NCBI RefSeq assembly: GCF_000764305.2
Contig: NW_025944342.1
Span: 43,833-107,832, forward strand
DNA: 64,000 nt
Direction of reading: 5' to 3'
DNA from: Hyalella azteca
Taxonomy: Eukaryota; Arthropoda; Malacostraca; Amphipoda; Hyalellidae
Position 1 is the stretch's first letter; each line of letters opens with the position of its first letter. Under the pieces are notes generated by a model that saw nothing but the letters and a program-made list of their open reading frames with translations, ran no database searches and was not told the DNA's origin. Shown in pieces: positions 23,710 through 35,364 of the stretch. A program made the position numbers and the translations under genes.

Positions 23710-25318
23710 TAATACTTCACAAAAGTTTTAACGTTTATGTGCTTGAAGTCTGGCACTAGAGATTAATAGTGCCTGTGCGCGCGCATACCTACGATACTTT
23801 TGGACTCGAGATATTTGTTAAATGTGAAAAAAAGTCGTTGGGTGGCATCCAAATTGAATAGGAGTTCCTTGCTGAATGTGGGTTGCCAGGGTTGGTACAC
23901 GTTCTCCTTAATTGTGGTACTTAACTTTTAGAACGATTAACTGCTCTCGGGATGACCGAATTTGTGAAGACGGGGTTAGAATGAACGGGATTCCCAACTT
24001 CCAGGGATTATCTGTGCCGGGGAAACCGAGCAAACTTGCTAGTTTATATTTAACAAAATTGTTATTACGATCACATGTGCATTTATATTTGCCTGATGAT
24101 TTGGAACAATCAAATTAATGGCTTCTTTTCGCACGTTTATTTTACACTAAGATTAAGTCAAAAAGAAATATTCACAGAAAAGTTATCCTTAAGACACTAC
24201 TGCTTGCACATTGTATAACTACAATACTCTTATTATCTTACATAGTAGTATACTATAAGTATTAACAGAATTGCGATGACGTTATTAGGAGCATATTTTT
24301 TTCAAGCAATTATCAAATGTGACAAAATTGTTGTTTTCCCTCAATTTTCTTAGAATATAACGATCCATGCTGACAAAAATACTGTTAAAAGCGACAAATA
24401 TTTCATAAACTGTCATCTAAAGTAAATATACATTACTACAAATTGCACTTAAAATGTACTAGACAAGCACATTTTACAATGTACAACAGCACCACGTAAG
24501 AAATACATACAAATACTTCACGAAAACTTGAAACAGAAAACACTCACAAATATTGAAGATAAATATTAACATCAGACTTTGAGAACATCGCAAAACCGTT
24601 AAAAAATAGCGTTATGCTATGAATTACAAGGCCTCTAACCGTGGAAAAAGGATGATGATGCATAGCTGTTTTCATAACTCAACACTTCCATTCTGTAGTC
24701 ACTAAGCGTCCACATTTCAGGGCTTGACAAATGAAACATTTTGTGTCGCAGCTCGCCGATAAACGCGTTACGCGGTGCGATCCAATGCAGTCATGCACGG
24801 CAATCTGTGTCATAATTGTCATAATTTAGCAGTTGTTTTTAAATAATATTCAGTAACAAGTAAATTACTTATGGTAATTTAAAGGACGACAATACTTGGA
24901 AAATAATGAAAAACTTTTTAATCTATCTATACAGTAAAGATCCAAAAATTATTATAGCTGCTCACAGTTTGAAAGTGATTATTGTTTTTCGTACGTACCT
25001 ATTTCTTAGAATTTAAAATGATTTATTGAACTGCTCAAAAAATAACAAACAAATGTTCATCTTAAATGGTTGAAGTTATACATCCTATAAACGATTTATT
25101 TAGTGAGATATCAATCAGACACTTTTTGAACGCATTTGCACAGAATATTTAACCTACATAATATCTGCTGGTGGTGGGAGATTTCAATTTACTGAACGTA
25201 TCTTATATACAAGTCGTATAGATAATTTGAAGGTATTTCGATTATAAAGCGCTTTCAATACTGTCCATGTCCCCGAATTAATATCAGGCAATATGGAGTC
25301 AGAACACTGTATTCATAC
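23710..25318. other. 3' flank of the minus-strand BTB gene
   Basis: Downstream of the minus-strand stop at 25319 there are no further coding exons. Two AATAAA words on the minus strand (25100-25095 and 25027-25022) are possible polyadenylation signals, placing the 3' UTR at roughly 220-320 bases. Confidence 0.4.
25095..25100 (-). terminator. candidate poly(A) signal AATAAA
   Basis: The canonical hexamer is on the minus strand, about 220 bases past the stop codon of the BTB/C2H2 gene. A second lies at 25027-25022. Confidence 0.35.
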
Positions 25319-28300
25319 CTAGGTTTCTTTTTTACAATCTTTGGCGTGCATTTCTCGCACATTCTTCCTTGTAAACACCCTCTGGCATTCTGAACAAATG
25401 AACGCTGGTTTGAAAGCATGTTTGGTCGATAGGTGAGAGCTCATGTCATTGCCAACAACGTACTCAGAACAATACGGACAAACGTTAGGCAGAATTTCAC
25501 TGGTATCAGGCAGAGAAGATGATGACGAAGAAGAAGAGTCGTCACAGGGCGATAAGTTGGTCGGGGTATCTAGGCTGGCGAGATTGGCGAGAGTTTTCAA
25601 TGAGCTGCGTTTAATTTCGTTATCCGAGTCTTCGCGCTGGCCGGCGGGAGATGAGCTCGACTGATGTGATGATTGGCGCAGGTGAGAAGAGTCATGGTCG
25701 TCGGAAGCGGCTTCCAGGTTCGGTTGAGTGTCAGGGTCTTCTTGGTCAAGGCGGGCATCAGGAGGGTGACGGTCCCGTGAGTCTGAGGAGAGTGGGTTCT
25801 CTACTGGCGGTGGAGTCGTTACCTCCTTCGGACTAGGGGACTTGGGGATGTCTTCCTCATCTTCTTCCTCGCTGTTGAGTTCCTGCAACGAGCAGTCAAT
25901 TAGTAATAGAACAATCGTGATCAACGAGAAGAAGTTATATACAATGCATATACATAATTCCTTTCAGCTTCAATCGGCTGATAAAAAGCTAAAAAAAAGC
26001 TTCATTACAAAATGATAATTTGATTCGAAAATTCGATCAATTCACCATGCATAATGTAAAAACTAAAGCGTTATAATTAATGGTCTTGTAGGAACAAACT
26101 CAAACTACAGTCTGGAATTGATTTTTTAATTACACTCCGGATATTCTAAAAAGGTTTTAAATATTGAACAAAGTAAACAATTACGAATGATATCTTAATA
26201 AATTTTGTTATAAAGTAATATAAATGAAATTTTGACGAAAAATTTCAACATTATGAGTTCCCTTGACTTTAAATTTCACTCCTTCCTATTCTATTTTACA
26301 TACATAGGATTTTATATTCATTCACATATACGAAACAAACACGAACCGATTATTATTTTTTTTTTTGTCTTTTAGCATTCTACATACTACGAAGTACCCA
26401 CCTCTTTAACGCAAGTCATGTCAAGGTCCATAAAATCTGAAGGATTAAGCATCGTAGGATCTGGTGTGGGCGACTCGATTCTAACGGGAGTAGCTTTGGC
26501 AAGGCAGCTGCCGCTGGACTTTTTGATAGGCGTTGTCTGCAGGAGATGCTCGTGCCGGGGCGAGCCTAGGACTCGAGATGACTCAGAGTGAGGAGGTGTG
26601 CTGTAGGAGGTAGAGGTAGGATTCATGGATCCGTTGAAGAGTCCCGCGAAAGAGTTGGCGGTGACGGTGGAGGATGAGGAGGAGAGGTTAGTGGTGCGCG
26701 TCAGGGGTTGTTGCGAAGATGTCGCGTTCTCGCCTGGACTTAGTCCAGTGATCCGCAAAAGTTCGGCGGTCTTCAGGAGGGATGGCAGGTCTTCAGCCGA
26801 CACCGTCATTTCGCCCCTGTAACAACACATGTATATCAACAATTCGTCTACAAATAAATAAATAACATAATAAATTACCCGTCGAAACACGGCATTCGTA
26901 TCTAAAGGCCTAGAAACGAGAGCTACCAACCGCGGAAAAAGGATTAATGCTTATTCCACAAATACATGGAGTAAGTGTTACTGTATTCATTGTAACGAGA
27001 GATGACGTCATCATACATTGAATTACCTCTTTGTTTATCACCACGAAAATCGTTGCCAAAGCAATTTCTGTCTTAAGACTTGGTAAGAAGAGATCACGCA
27101 AATATACACAGGGTAAATTATTCTGAATCACAACTATTATAACACAAATTAGTAGGAATTATAATTTGTCTCATTTAATGCGAAAAAGACCGTCGAGGAC
27201 TGATATTGTCAATACTACTACGACTGTTGAGAATAAATGAACACAAATTACTCACAACAATAGGTAAAAATGAATCACAACATCATTATTCACATAAATG
27301 CAAAAAGTATTATTGAAAACATCATTTCATTCAACCATCTGCAAAAGCAGGATTTCACAGCCAGACTCACTTGTAAATGTACATGATGATGTTGGAAAGT
27401 TCAGCATATCGCACGTCTCGTGGCATGATGATGATAGGATGCTGACACGGGTTAGCACGCAGCACGGCAGAGAAATAAGGACTCACTGCTGACAGCACGC
27501 TCTGTGTGAACAGCAGAATTTATCAGAATTATGCAGTAATGAGGTAGGTGGATATTGCTATCGACGATCCGTGGTAAGGATGAGAATTGTAGTCAATCAT
27601 AAAAATTCACTCTAAATCAATATAAAAATGGGCTCAACACCATGAAAATGATGTAATATTTCTACAAAACCAACAGTACGTAATTACTAGATATAACTAC
27701 TGCCATTCCAACCTAAATTTTTAGCGAATTAAACGGCAAGGAGATAAAAATTATCAAGCAGATAATGTGAGTCGGGACTTGTACCTTATGTGCCTTCACA
27801 GAGCGTCCCTCAGCCGTGAGTGTTACGTCCATAAAGGCTTCGTCTTCAGCCAGTTGGTTGAGCACCAAGCTCAGGTGGTTGTTGTGGCGCAGCTGGTAGC
27901 TCTCTGTAGTTATAAATTACAGGTTATAACGCAGTTAGAAGGTAAAACGAAAACGTCGGTACGCACCGAAGATTTTCCATCAAAATAGGTTGGGTTAATA
28001 CGGAGAATGTATCGTTGAATGAGAAAAATCAAGGAATATTTATTGTTTTTTAGCAAGCTAGTGGCCACATATGATCTTAGTTAACCTTTAACTTGTTCGA
28101 GAGATTGAAGGTCGAAAATATCAAATTATTTCAGTTAGAAATTTTAGAAATACTTACCTTACTGGGTTTGAGAAATAAATGACCATACAAATTTTGTAGA
28201 ACGAATAAAACAGTGAATGTCCAACACCAATTTTCCTGAGGGTGCAAAATCTCGCCTGGTTTATTGGGCGATGTAACCGATGGAGGACTCATGCCGATGG

Positions 28301-28520
28301 CGGCTTCCCTGGCCGCGGCAGAGCTGCTGATTGATGACGTCATAGCCCCGCCCCCCATCATCATGTGGTTGTCCGTAGAGGTCTGCGAGGCTCCGCTCAC
28401 GGCCGGCCCAGGGTCCCCCGCAGCCGCTGCGGCAGCGGCGGCCGCAGCCACCACGGCCTCAATGCCGCTTAGACCCACCGAACCTCCCCCCGAGGATAGC
28501 TCGCCGTTGTCGTCTGTCAT
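25319..28520 (-). CDS. BTB/POZ - C2H2 transcription factor block (lola/tramtrack-like)
   Basis: Exons in order: 28520-28228 (poly-Ala, ATG 28520), 27899-27785, 27501-27371, 26816-26402 and 25882-25319. Phases agree, giving 505 aa. The BTB domain spans exons 2 to 4: QLRHNNHLSLVLNQL, DVTLTAEGRSVKAHK, VLSAVSPYFSAVL, then the GEMTVSAEDL...TAELLRITGL helix. A Ser/Pro-rich linker and acidic region follow. The last exon ends in two zinc fingers near residues 453-473 (C-x2-C-x11-H-x4-H) and 481-501 (C-x2-C-x12-H-x3-C). The first junction is uncertain: donor after 28228 with acceptor 27899 restores an ENCYQLRHNNH phrase like the ENYCLRWNNH of fly BTB proteins, while a strong donor after 28158 joins in frame to 27901. 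An acceptor at 27903 is open to phase-1 donors. It probably acts as a nuclear DNA-binding regulator that dimerises through BTB. Confidence 0.85.
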
Positions 28521-28536
28521 GGGTAATTAAATTTAA

Positions 28537-28711
28537 TTACTCTAAACCTCCTTTTTATAAGTTCTTTAATTTAAACCTCCTTTGATTAAACCTCCTTTAA
28601 TTTAAATATCCTCCAATTTAAACTTCCTTTAATTTGAACCTCCTCTAATATAAACCTCCCTTAATTTAAACCTTTAATTAAAACCTTTAATTTAAACCTC
28701 CTTTAATAAAC
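28537..28711. repeat. degenerate TTTAATTTAAACCTCC array
   Basis: Ten or so imperfect 16-18-bp copies lie immediately 5' of the poly-Ala BTB exon in gene orientation, so the pre-mRNA would read repeated GGAGGTTTAAATT. The purine-rich repeats take the place where a pyrimidine tract for the acceptor at 28513 would be expected. A TATAAAAA word (28559-28552, minus) lies about 32 bases upstream of ATG 28520. Confidence 0.75.
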
Positions 28712-28901
28712 GTCCACTTCAATTAATGATTTAAATGTTAAAAGCATGAAATATCTATCGTGCGTCAAGGGATATAATAAGATAAGCCTGAATATTCAAT
28801 AGTGATTTTTATAATTCTATCATGAATTTTTTATCGCACGGTATCTCAGATTAATAAATAATGATCAACGGTAAAACGTAGGTTGCATCCTCGTTTCTAA
28901 C

Positions 28902-28934
28902 CTTGCAACATAGACCGCTGGCCAACGACACCGT
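28902..28934 (-). CDS. candidate 33-nt microexon, phase 1 to phase 1
   Basis: On the minus strand a strong acceptor (TTTTTCTTCTCTCTTACAG) precedes 33 open bases ending CAAG before gttaga. Entering in phase 1 it reads DGVVGQRSMLQ and leaves in phase 1; the next in-frame codon beyond the donor is a stop. It would fit between the upstream DNA-binding cassettes and the BTB block. It could instead be a 5' UTR exon or chance. Confidence 0.4.
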
Positions 28935-29860
28935 CTGTAAGAGAGAAGAAAAACTTATGGAAGTTATGAACGAGTTTGAGGCATATAGAACGCTTTAAAA
29001 CTGAACTGAGTGTTTAATAGATTACCACTGCTTCGAAAAATGTAGTTCCACCTGAAAAACTAGGACATTGAACTCGAATGATGATTGTGAAACATGATTA
29101 TTGGTCGAAGCTTTAGTAAAAAAACATGGTCATCGGCATGCGAATAACGTGTTTGAAACTCACGCACTCGTAACTTCTCATATACGAGTAGCTACCATGC
29201 AAGCTCATTTCCAAATTTGTTGACACCAATTTGTGTTAAGTTTTATCGAATAAAAAAATGTCATTTCTAGTTTTTGTAATTGTGTGTAACCCCCAATATG
29301 AAGAGAGCTTGTGCAATGAATTCTTATTTTCTTTTAAAGCTTCACGTAGGCTTCAATTAATGAGAGCGGTAGCATGAATACGGCAAGCCTTCGTGATGGA
29401 CCCATGTTTACGGTGCGAATTAGTCCAACGGGTCCCAACAATGAGATTAAGGGGTCACGGTAAAATTTTTAACGGATAAATGAAGTAAACTTTCACTTAT
29501 TTTAAGCAGGTGGGTGCTTAGTAAGCTAGGTTTAGGAATAAATTAACGAATATATTTCTGGCATGACTTAAATTTCTTCATCTGCGATTTCACAGCACAA
29601 ACATGCTTTGCCGAAATTTCGGTACTTTGGGTTTGCATCATACCTCGAACATCAGTAATGCATGGACAATTGAGAATATAAATTATAGAATAAACCATTT
29701 GACGATTTGTATTTATTGAAATGATTATTCATATCAGGCGCCTTATTTTTTCACCGCAAGTTGGAACAACCCGATCATCCATTGAAATACTACTTAATAA
29801 ACGGTACTAACGTCATCAACTAGCAACAGTCGTTGTGATACAGCGCTTAATCGAGCTCAC

Positions 29861-30869
29861 CTTGACTTTCATTCTTAAGCGAGTCAAAACCTTCAGATGA
29901 ATTTATCCGCGTCTTAACCTGAGAAGAATGCGACGAGACAAATTGCTTATAGCGAGCAGAAAATTCCATTCCCATTGATTCAGGCCCTGCAGGAGATTCG
30001 GCAGAGGCACCTCTCATATCCTCTTGCTCATCGTATGAAAAATTGCGTACGTTCACAACATTTGAGCGATGGCCACGTAGGCCACTAGAGCGAGCCGCAG
30101 TGTTCTCATACTTTTTATTGGCAAAGGTCTCATCGAATCGACGTTTAGGAGCGCCACTTTGGTTGTTGTTGCACATGGTGGCAGCAACACTGGAGTTAGC
30201 GAGCGTTCCTAGCTGGCCAGTGAAGCGATTGTGACCGACAACGAAGGGTTTGACTTCTGCCGGAGACTTTTCTGGCACTTCAAAAGGCATTGGATGAGCA
30301 AAAGGAAGGTGTGATGGAATTTGCAGATAATTTTGATAGCTGACAGGAACGCTTCTTTCTCCAGTTCTATATTGCATTTGTAGATCTGGAGTACCGGCTA
30401 AAGAAAGTTGCTGCTGCTGAGAGTTCTCCATGGGGCAATAGTGTTGTAGATTTGGTCGAGTGATGTGACGGGTATGATCAAGAATGTCCTGGTACCGTTC
30501 TGGATGGTGGTGTTGTATATGCTTGCGCATGTTGGTCGTATTGGTGTACGTGCCTACGAACTGGCATAGTTTGCAGGCGTAGTGGTAGTTGTCAATCATG
30601 CTAAAATAGAGCCAAACGCGTGAAGTTCTTCGTCCTGAATTCGCAGACGAGGCAGCAACACCTGAAGCAGGAGCAGTGCCAGGACCAACTGAGTCTCCGC
30701 TGAAAGAGTTTGAGGCGCACGCAGCAGCGAACGCAGCGGCAACCTCGTCACTCGTTTCAACAGAAGAAGATACGGAGGCAGCGGCGCAAGTTTCCGATAC
30801 TGGCTTGGCTCCGATATTCGGTAAGTTCGATACCAGCCCACTATCAATGGCGCTCTCAGCTGCCGCCAT
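29861..30869 (-). CDS. BED zinc-finger 5' cassette exon
   Basis: The ATG at 30869 has an in-frame TGA five codons upstream, so the start is firm. The exon codes 336 residues and ends AGTCAAG before gtgagc in phase 1. A BED finger lies at about residues 83-124: aromatic W86 and F89, C99-x2-C102, TTNMRKH with H117, and H121/H122 followed by PERY. The rest is Ala/Ser-rich at the N-terminus and low complexity later. BED fingers bind DNA in hAT transposases and in host factors such as ZBED, BEAF and DREF. Spliced through 28513 to the BTB block it would give an 839-aa BED-BTB-C2H2 protein; through 27903, 745 aa. The exon has no stop of its own before the donor that would make a domain-complete protein. 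Confidence 0.8.
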
Positions 30870-30879
30870 TACAGAAGAA

Positions 30880-31200
30880 TATCACGCACAAAATACACCT
30901 AAAGCACTTAAATGTAAACACGGAACACCCGCATCAATCGAGGACACGTAAACACTACACTGTGTTGCGGCACTCAGTATCAAGAGAACTCGAAATACGG
31001 AGCGGAAGAGAGCGAGAAGCTGTGATGGTATAGCGGAGGTTGGGAAGGAAGTGAGGCCGAGCTTGGAACGAACCCCCACCTTCGATACCAACGCCATGAT
31101 ATCTGATATCGACCGATACCGCCTCCTCCCCTCAACGCTGCTGTCCCCCACATACACCCCAACACGCAGCTGCTACTGCTTCCCCATGCACAAACATAAT
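30880..31200 (-). promoter_or_regulatory. CG-richer 5' flank of the 30.9-kb BED cassette
   Basis: The patch at 30960-31180 is markedly CG-richer than its surroundings and includes GATATCTGATATCGACCGAT. It immediately precedes the start of the BED cassette and is the natural candidate for a cassette-specific promoter and 5' UTR. Confidence 0.35.
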
Positions 31201-31299
31201 ACACGCGTTGCCTCAAGTTCAGGCGAACGCGTAAAACTATTTTTGCACATAAATGTTCATTCACAGAAGGTATAATCTCTTAATAAAACTGGAGTATAT

Positions 31300-33180
31300 C
31301 AGACGTATCCGCTTTGTGTGTTAAACAACGGGCGAGTCTGAATCTACAACCCTGGGCCTACACACAACTGCTGCTCTCGATACCCACGATAAGGCTTATC
31401 AGATGTGATAAAGAATGTTATCATTACGGTACAAAACAACAAAGAAATTTGAATAAAAGATTATTCAAGGAGAGAGTTTTCAAGGTAAAGTTTGTATACG
31501 AAATAATTCAAGTTTCAGTAACTCCACCCACGAGCTCCAGACTCGCGTTGATTAAATCCAGTTAAAATTCATCCCAAAATGAAGTTGAAACAATAAGTGA
31601 ACTAAATTTAAGTAAAAATTCGAAAATTTAAGGGTAAGACAAAATACAAAAAATCTATATGACAGCCGGTAACTGGCAATAAATTGAGATCGTCACATCG
31701 GGTGACATAAAATTCGAGAGGGGTTACGCTTTACATCTTTTAATGTACTCTTTGGAAGCAAATATCTCGAAACTTCATTCAGATCCAGCTTTTAGCTATT
31801 GAAAAAGTGCAGCATTCTTCGGAAATACGGTTTTTCTTCCGACGTGGATTCGTCCGATACGCTAAGAAAGATATGGCAAATCAGGTAAAAGAAAATGGAG
31901 TTCAATAAGTTGAATTCGGACTCGCCAGCCCAGGCTTGACCGTAGGACAAATTTAACCATCATACATCAAGACGACGTGCGAATTAAAAAAGGACGTCTA
32001 CAGAAATAATAAGCAAAATCTACATTAAAATACACACAAGCATCACATCCTGTCTGCATTTCTCCCAGGAATTCGATTGATTGAGAAAAAGAAAACCCAA
32101 GTAGGTACTATCGACTGACATCATTAGCTTGGTACGGCATGTATTTTGCTGCAGCCATTATATATAAACTATGATATCCAAATATATCATTTTGCCCGTT
32201 ACATAAATAATGCGATGGCGTCTTCACCGGAGAAGTTTAAATATTAGATATTAATTCAGATGCTTACTGTACCGAGTAAAAGCATGCTCGCAGTCTCTCA
32301 TGATAAATATATTTACTTTCATAACAGACATTAAACTTTCGAGTAGGCTCATAATGGGATGAAGTTTCGCCGATCAGCGCAGTTTAAGTGTAATAGAGAG
32401 GCAGCAAGAACAGTAGTTCTGTTGGGAATATTAACGGATTGAGTAAAAAATAATAATAGTTTGTTACTTTGTTTCTCTTTCAATTCGTTCCAAATTTCGA
32501 CACATAATATCTGAGCTAAGTGAATTCTCGTAAACCACAACACAACCTTGCGAAATGCCTTCAAGTTTCAGTTACAAATTTGTTCCACAGTTGCCAGTAG
32601 GAATGTGTGGTTTTAGTGGTGTGCGAGGCTCTATTTTGCTCACATCCGGTTAGAAATTATTTGTTAACATTGGGCAAAACTTGTAAACAAAGTATTTACT
32701 CTACTCGCGTAGAGTATACATGTATATGAAGCTAGAAAATTTTGCGCGCGCCACAAAATTTCCATTCGTACACCGCTTCAGCCTCACGATAAGCTTTAGT
32801 AGTGACGAAATTAATTTGTTTGAATTACAATGCCCTTTTATTCGTTTTAGACGAATACATACCGTGTTTAAAAATCGTGTGTACGACCAAAGACTTCTTC
32901 ATTTACCGTCTGCATGCGGTATCAACACAAGTAATATCAGACGCCATCTTTCTCTTCGACAGATCCGAAAAGATTCTTCCGCGAATCCGAAATTAGCGGT
33001 GGTAGAATCAAAGCAAACCGTCCTTCCGCTTCGCAAGAGGGAACAAGTCATAGCGCTGAATTTTTCATAACAGTTTACCGATACAAATTATGTAACACTG
33101 ATATTGAAAGTGAAAATGACCAGAAAAGGTTGAAACAAGTTTTGAAAAGGCAGTGCACATGGTTCATAGTGTAAAGGAAA
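31300..33180. other. non-coding stretch between two cassettes
   Basis: No exon with domains or good splice sites was recognised. If the shared-locus model is right this is intronic DNA for the upstream cassettes. Confidence 0.4.
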
Positions 33181-33216
33181 CCTCCTAAAAAATATAATTG
33201 CACGGGGATACAATAC

Positions 33217-34054
33217 CTGCAAGTTTGAGTAACAAATCCAGAGGCACACCGAAGCTTTGGGCAGCGACATGAAGGGCTGTGTACAGAGGAATAGTGTGGG
33301 AGCCGGGCACGCTCCCATGATCGGTCGAGTTAAGGTTCACCGTTGACTGAACTTCGCGTTTTACTTTATGATTGTTGTTGTTGTTGGGAATAGTTGGGCC
33401 GTTCTTGTTGCTGGTTGTGTTATGGTTGGAGTGGTTTTTGACTGCCTTAGTCCCGTTGGTTTTAACCATGTTGATGGGATGATTGTTGTTGACGATTGTA
33501 TTGTTGTTATAGTTAGGGTAAGTGTTGAGTTGAGTTTCCCCAACACCTGTAGTCGCGGCAGTGGAGTCTAGAGAAAACGAAGGCGCTTCGACTTTGAATG
33601 ACACGGCGTATTTGATTGGCAAGCAAGGAGAAGGTGGACGACGATCACCTTGTTTGTATCGTTTCAAGAAACTCAGCGAGAAATAAGGCTGTTCTTTGAA
33701 AGCATCAGGCCAGTCTTCATGAATTAGCACGTTGGCATTGGCACCTTCAGTGCACTCATCGGGTCTCTTTGGCCGGTCCAGGCATCTGATCCCGTGGTTC
33801 ATGAGGGATGATGTACCGCTGGCATATCCTTTATACATGAACAATCCACAGCAGTAGCGACACAGCACAAAGTCCACTTTCTGGCCCCCCATTGTAAGCA
33901 CGTGCAGGAATATCTTCCACACCGCGGATTTGCCCCCGCGGGGAACACGTAGCACGTATTCGTTGCCCTCCAGCTTCGTAAGTACCACGTGGCGGCTCTC
34001 GGGGGGAGGTAGCCCCTCCATGGGGCACGCTGGCATCCCTACAACAGCCTTCAT
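33217..34054 (-). CDS. C2HC BED-like zinc-finger 5' cassette exon
   Basis: The ATG at 34054 is preceded two codons earlier by an in-frame TAG. The exon codes 279 residues and ends CTTGCAG before gtattg in phase 1. A BED-like finger spans about residues 44-91: SAVWKIFLHVL, C65-x2-C68, GYASGTSSLMNH with H87, and C91. The second histidine is replaced by cysteine, as in BED-like fingers of some insect hAT transposases. Downstream is an Asn-rich tract, then AAQSFGVPLDLLLKLAG right at the donor, which resembles a helix ending in mid-domain. Joined to the BTB block through 28513 it gives 782 aa. It could instead be an independent domesticated hAT gene whose other exons I failed to see. Confidence 0.72.
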
Positions 34055-35066
34055 TGTCTAGTAAATATTACGAATAATTAAATAATAAAGAGCGTGAATT
34101 CTTTCAATATTTTAATTTAAGTATAATATTTTTACACTTTCGAAATATTTTCTTTTGAATAGATGCAAATTTTTGTATGGAAGGCCGGTCGCAACCTCGT
34201 AATCTCAAATGATGCCAAGCAGGCCAATGAATTTATTTACTTATAATATTACCATATGATAACCAAGATTTCACAAATAACAATCATTAAATTTCATACA
34301 GTCGCAGATCCACCATAAGAGTTCCGGTTCAATGACGATACACTTGAGAAATGTTTCAAGATATAGACGAGGCAGACATCAACTTGTAGCTGTGAAATTT
34401 TTCTACTCCATAATAATAAGGCACTCAAATATCACATTAATAACTCCCTGTTACATGAAACCTAAAGCTAGAAACTGAAGAAAAAATCTGAAAAAGAAAA
34501 ATCACTTTAACTTTTATACCTTAACGAATGATATTGATGTCTCTTGATTCTTCTTATAGTAAACATTGTTGTTTTAAAGCCCGTATCCCCTTCAATGCAT
34601 CATAAGCGTGTGTTAAACACCATACAAACGATGACGTTGCTCGAGATACAAATTTCGGTATTGCGCCAATAAGAGCGATTACAGAACAGTAAAACTTTAC
34701 CAAAAACGAATTTATGAAATAATACGAAATAAACCGATTTAAATTGCTTCGTAGAAAACCAATAATGTTAAAAAATAAAATCAAACTCGCTAAGAGCACG
34801 ACGATGGAATAATACACAATCGCAAACGAACTCACAAAGTAAAAGTAACAGTAGCAGATTTCATACTTCAGAACTGATTCAGAGCGCAACAGTGATAACA
34901 TATCAATATTTTAACGTTCTATTGAGAATCACCAAAATGAGATCACATGTCGAGGTCGCCAGCACGTGTGAGCCGAGGCAGTGACGGCCGGATACGCAGC
35001 GAGTGTCCGGCAGTCAATAAGCGCATCCGCTCGTCCGGATCTACACGACTCAATGCCCCCGCGCCT

Positions 35067-35364
35067 GCCTGATACTAGGTCCCGGGGTGGGAGATGTGGT
35101 GTGTATATGACTTTTTTGACCTACTCTGCACTGATAACCGTATTTGGATGGTATGTATAACTCAATACAAGTGCAATATGTAGTGGAATATTACAAAACT
35201 GGAACATTATAACTATGCTGGCCTGATACTAGGTCGCGGGGTGGAGATGCGGTGTGTATATGAGGACTTTTTTGATCTACTCTGCACTGATAACCGTATT
35301 TGTATGGCATGTAGAACTCAATGGGAGCGAAATATGTATTACAAAACTTGAACATTATAACTTA
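35067..35364. repeat. 154-bp tandem duplication
   Basis: GCCTGATACTAGGTC... starts at 35067 and again at 35221, and both copies continue through TCTGCACTGATAACCGTATT and AACATTATAACT with scattered changes. The preceding 34960-35066 is CG-rich and may be the promoter of the 34-kb cassette. Confidence 0.85.
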
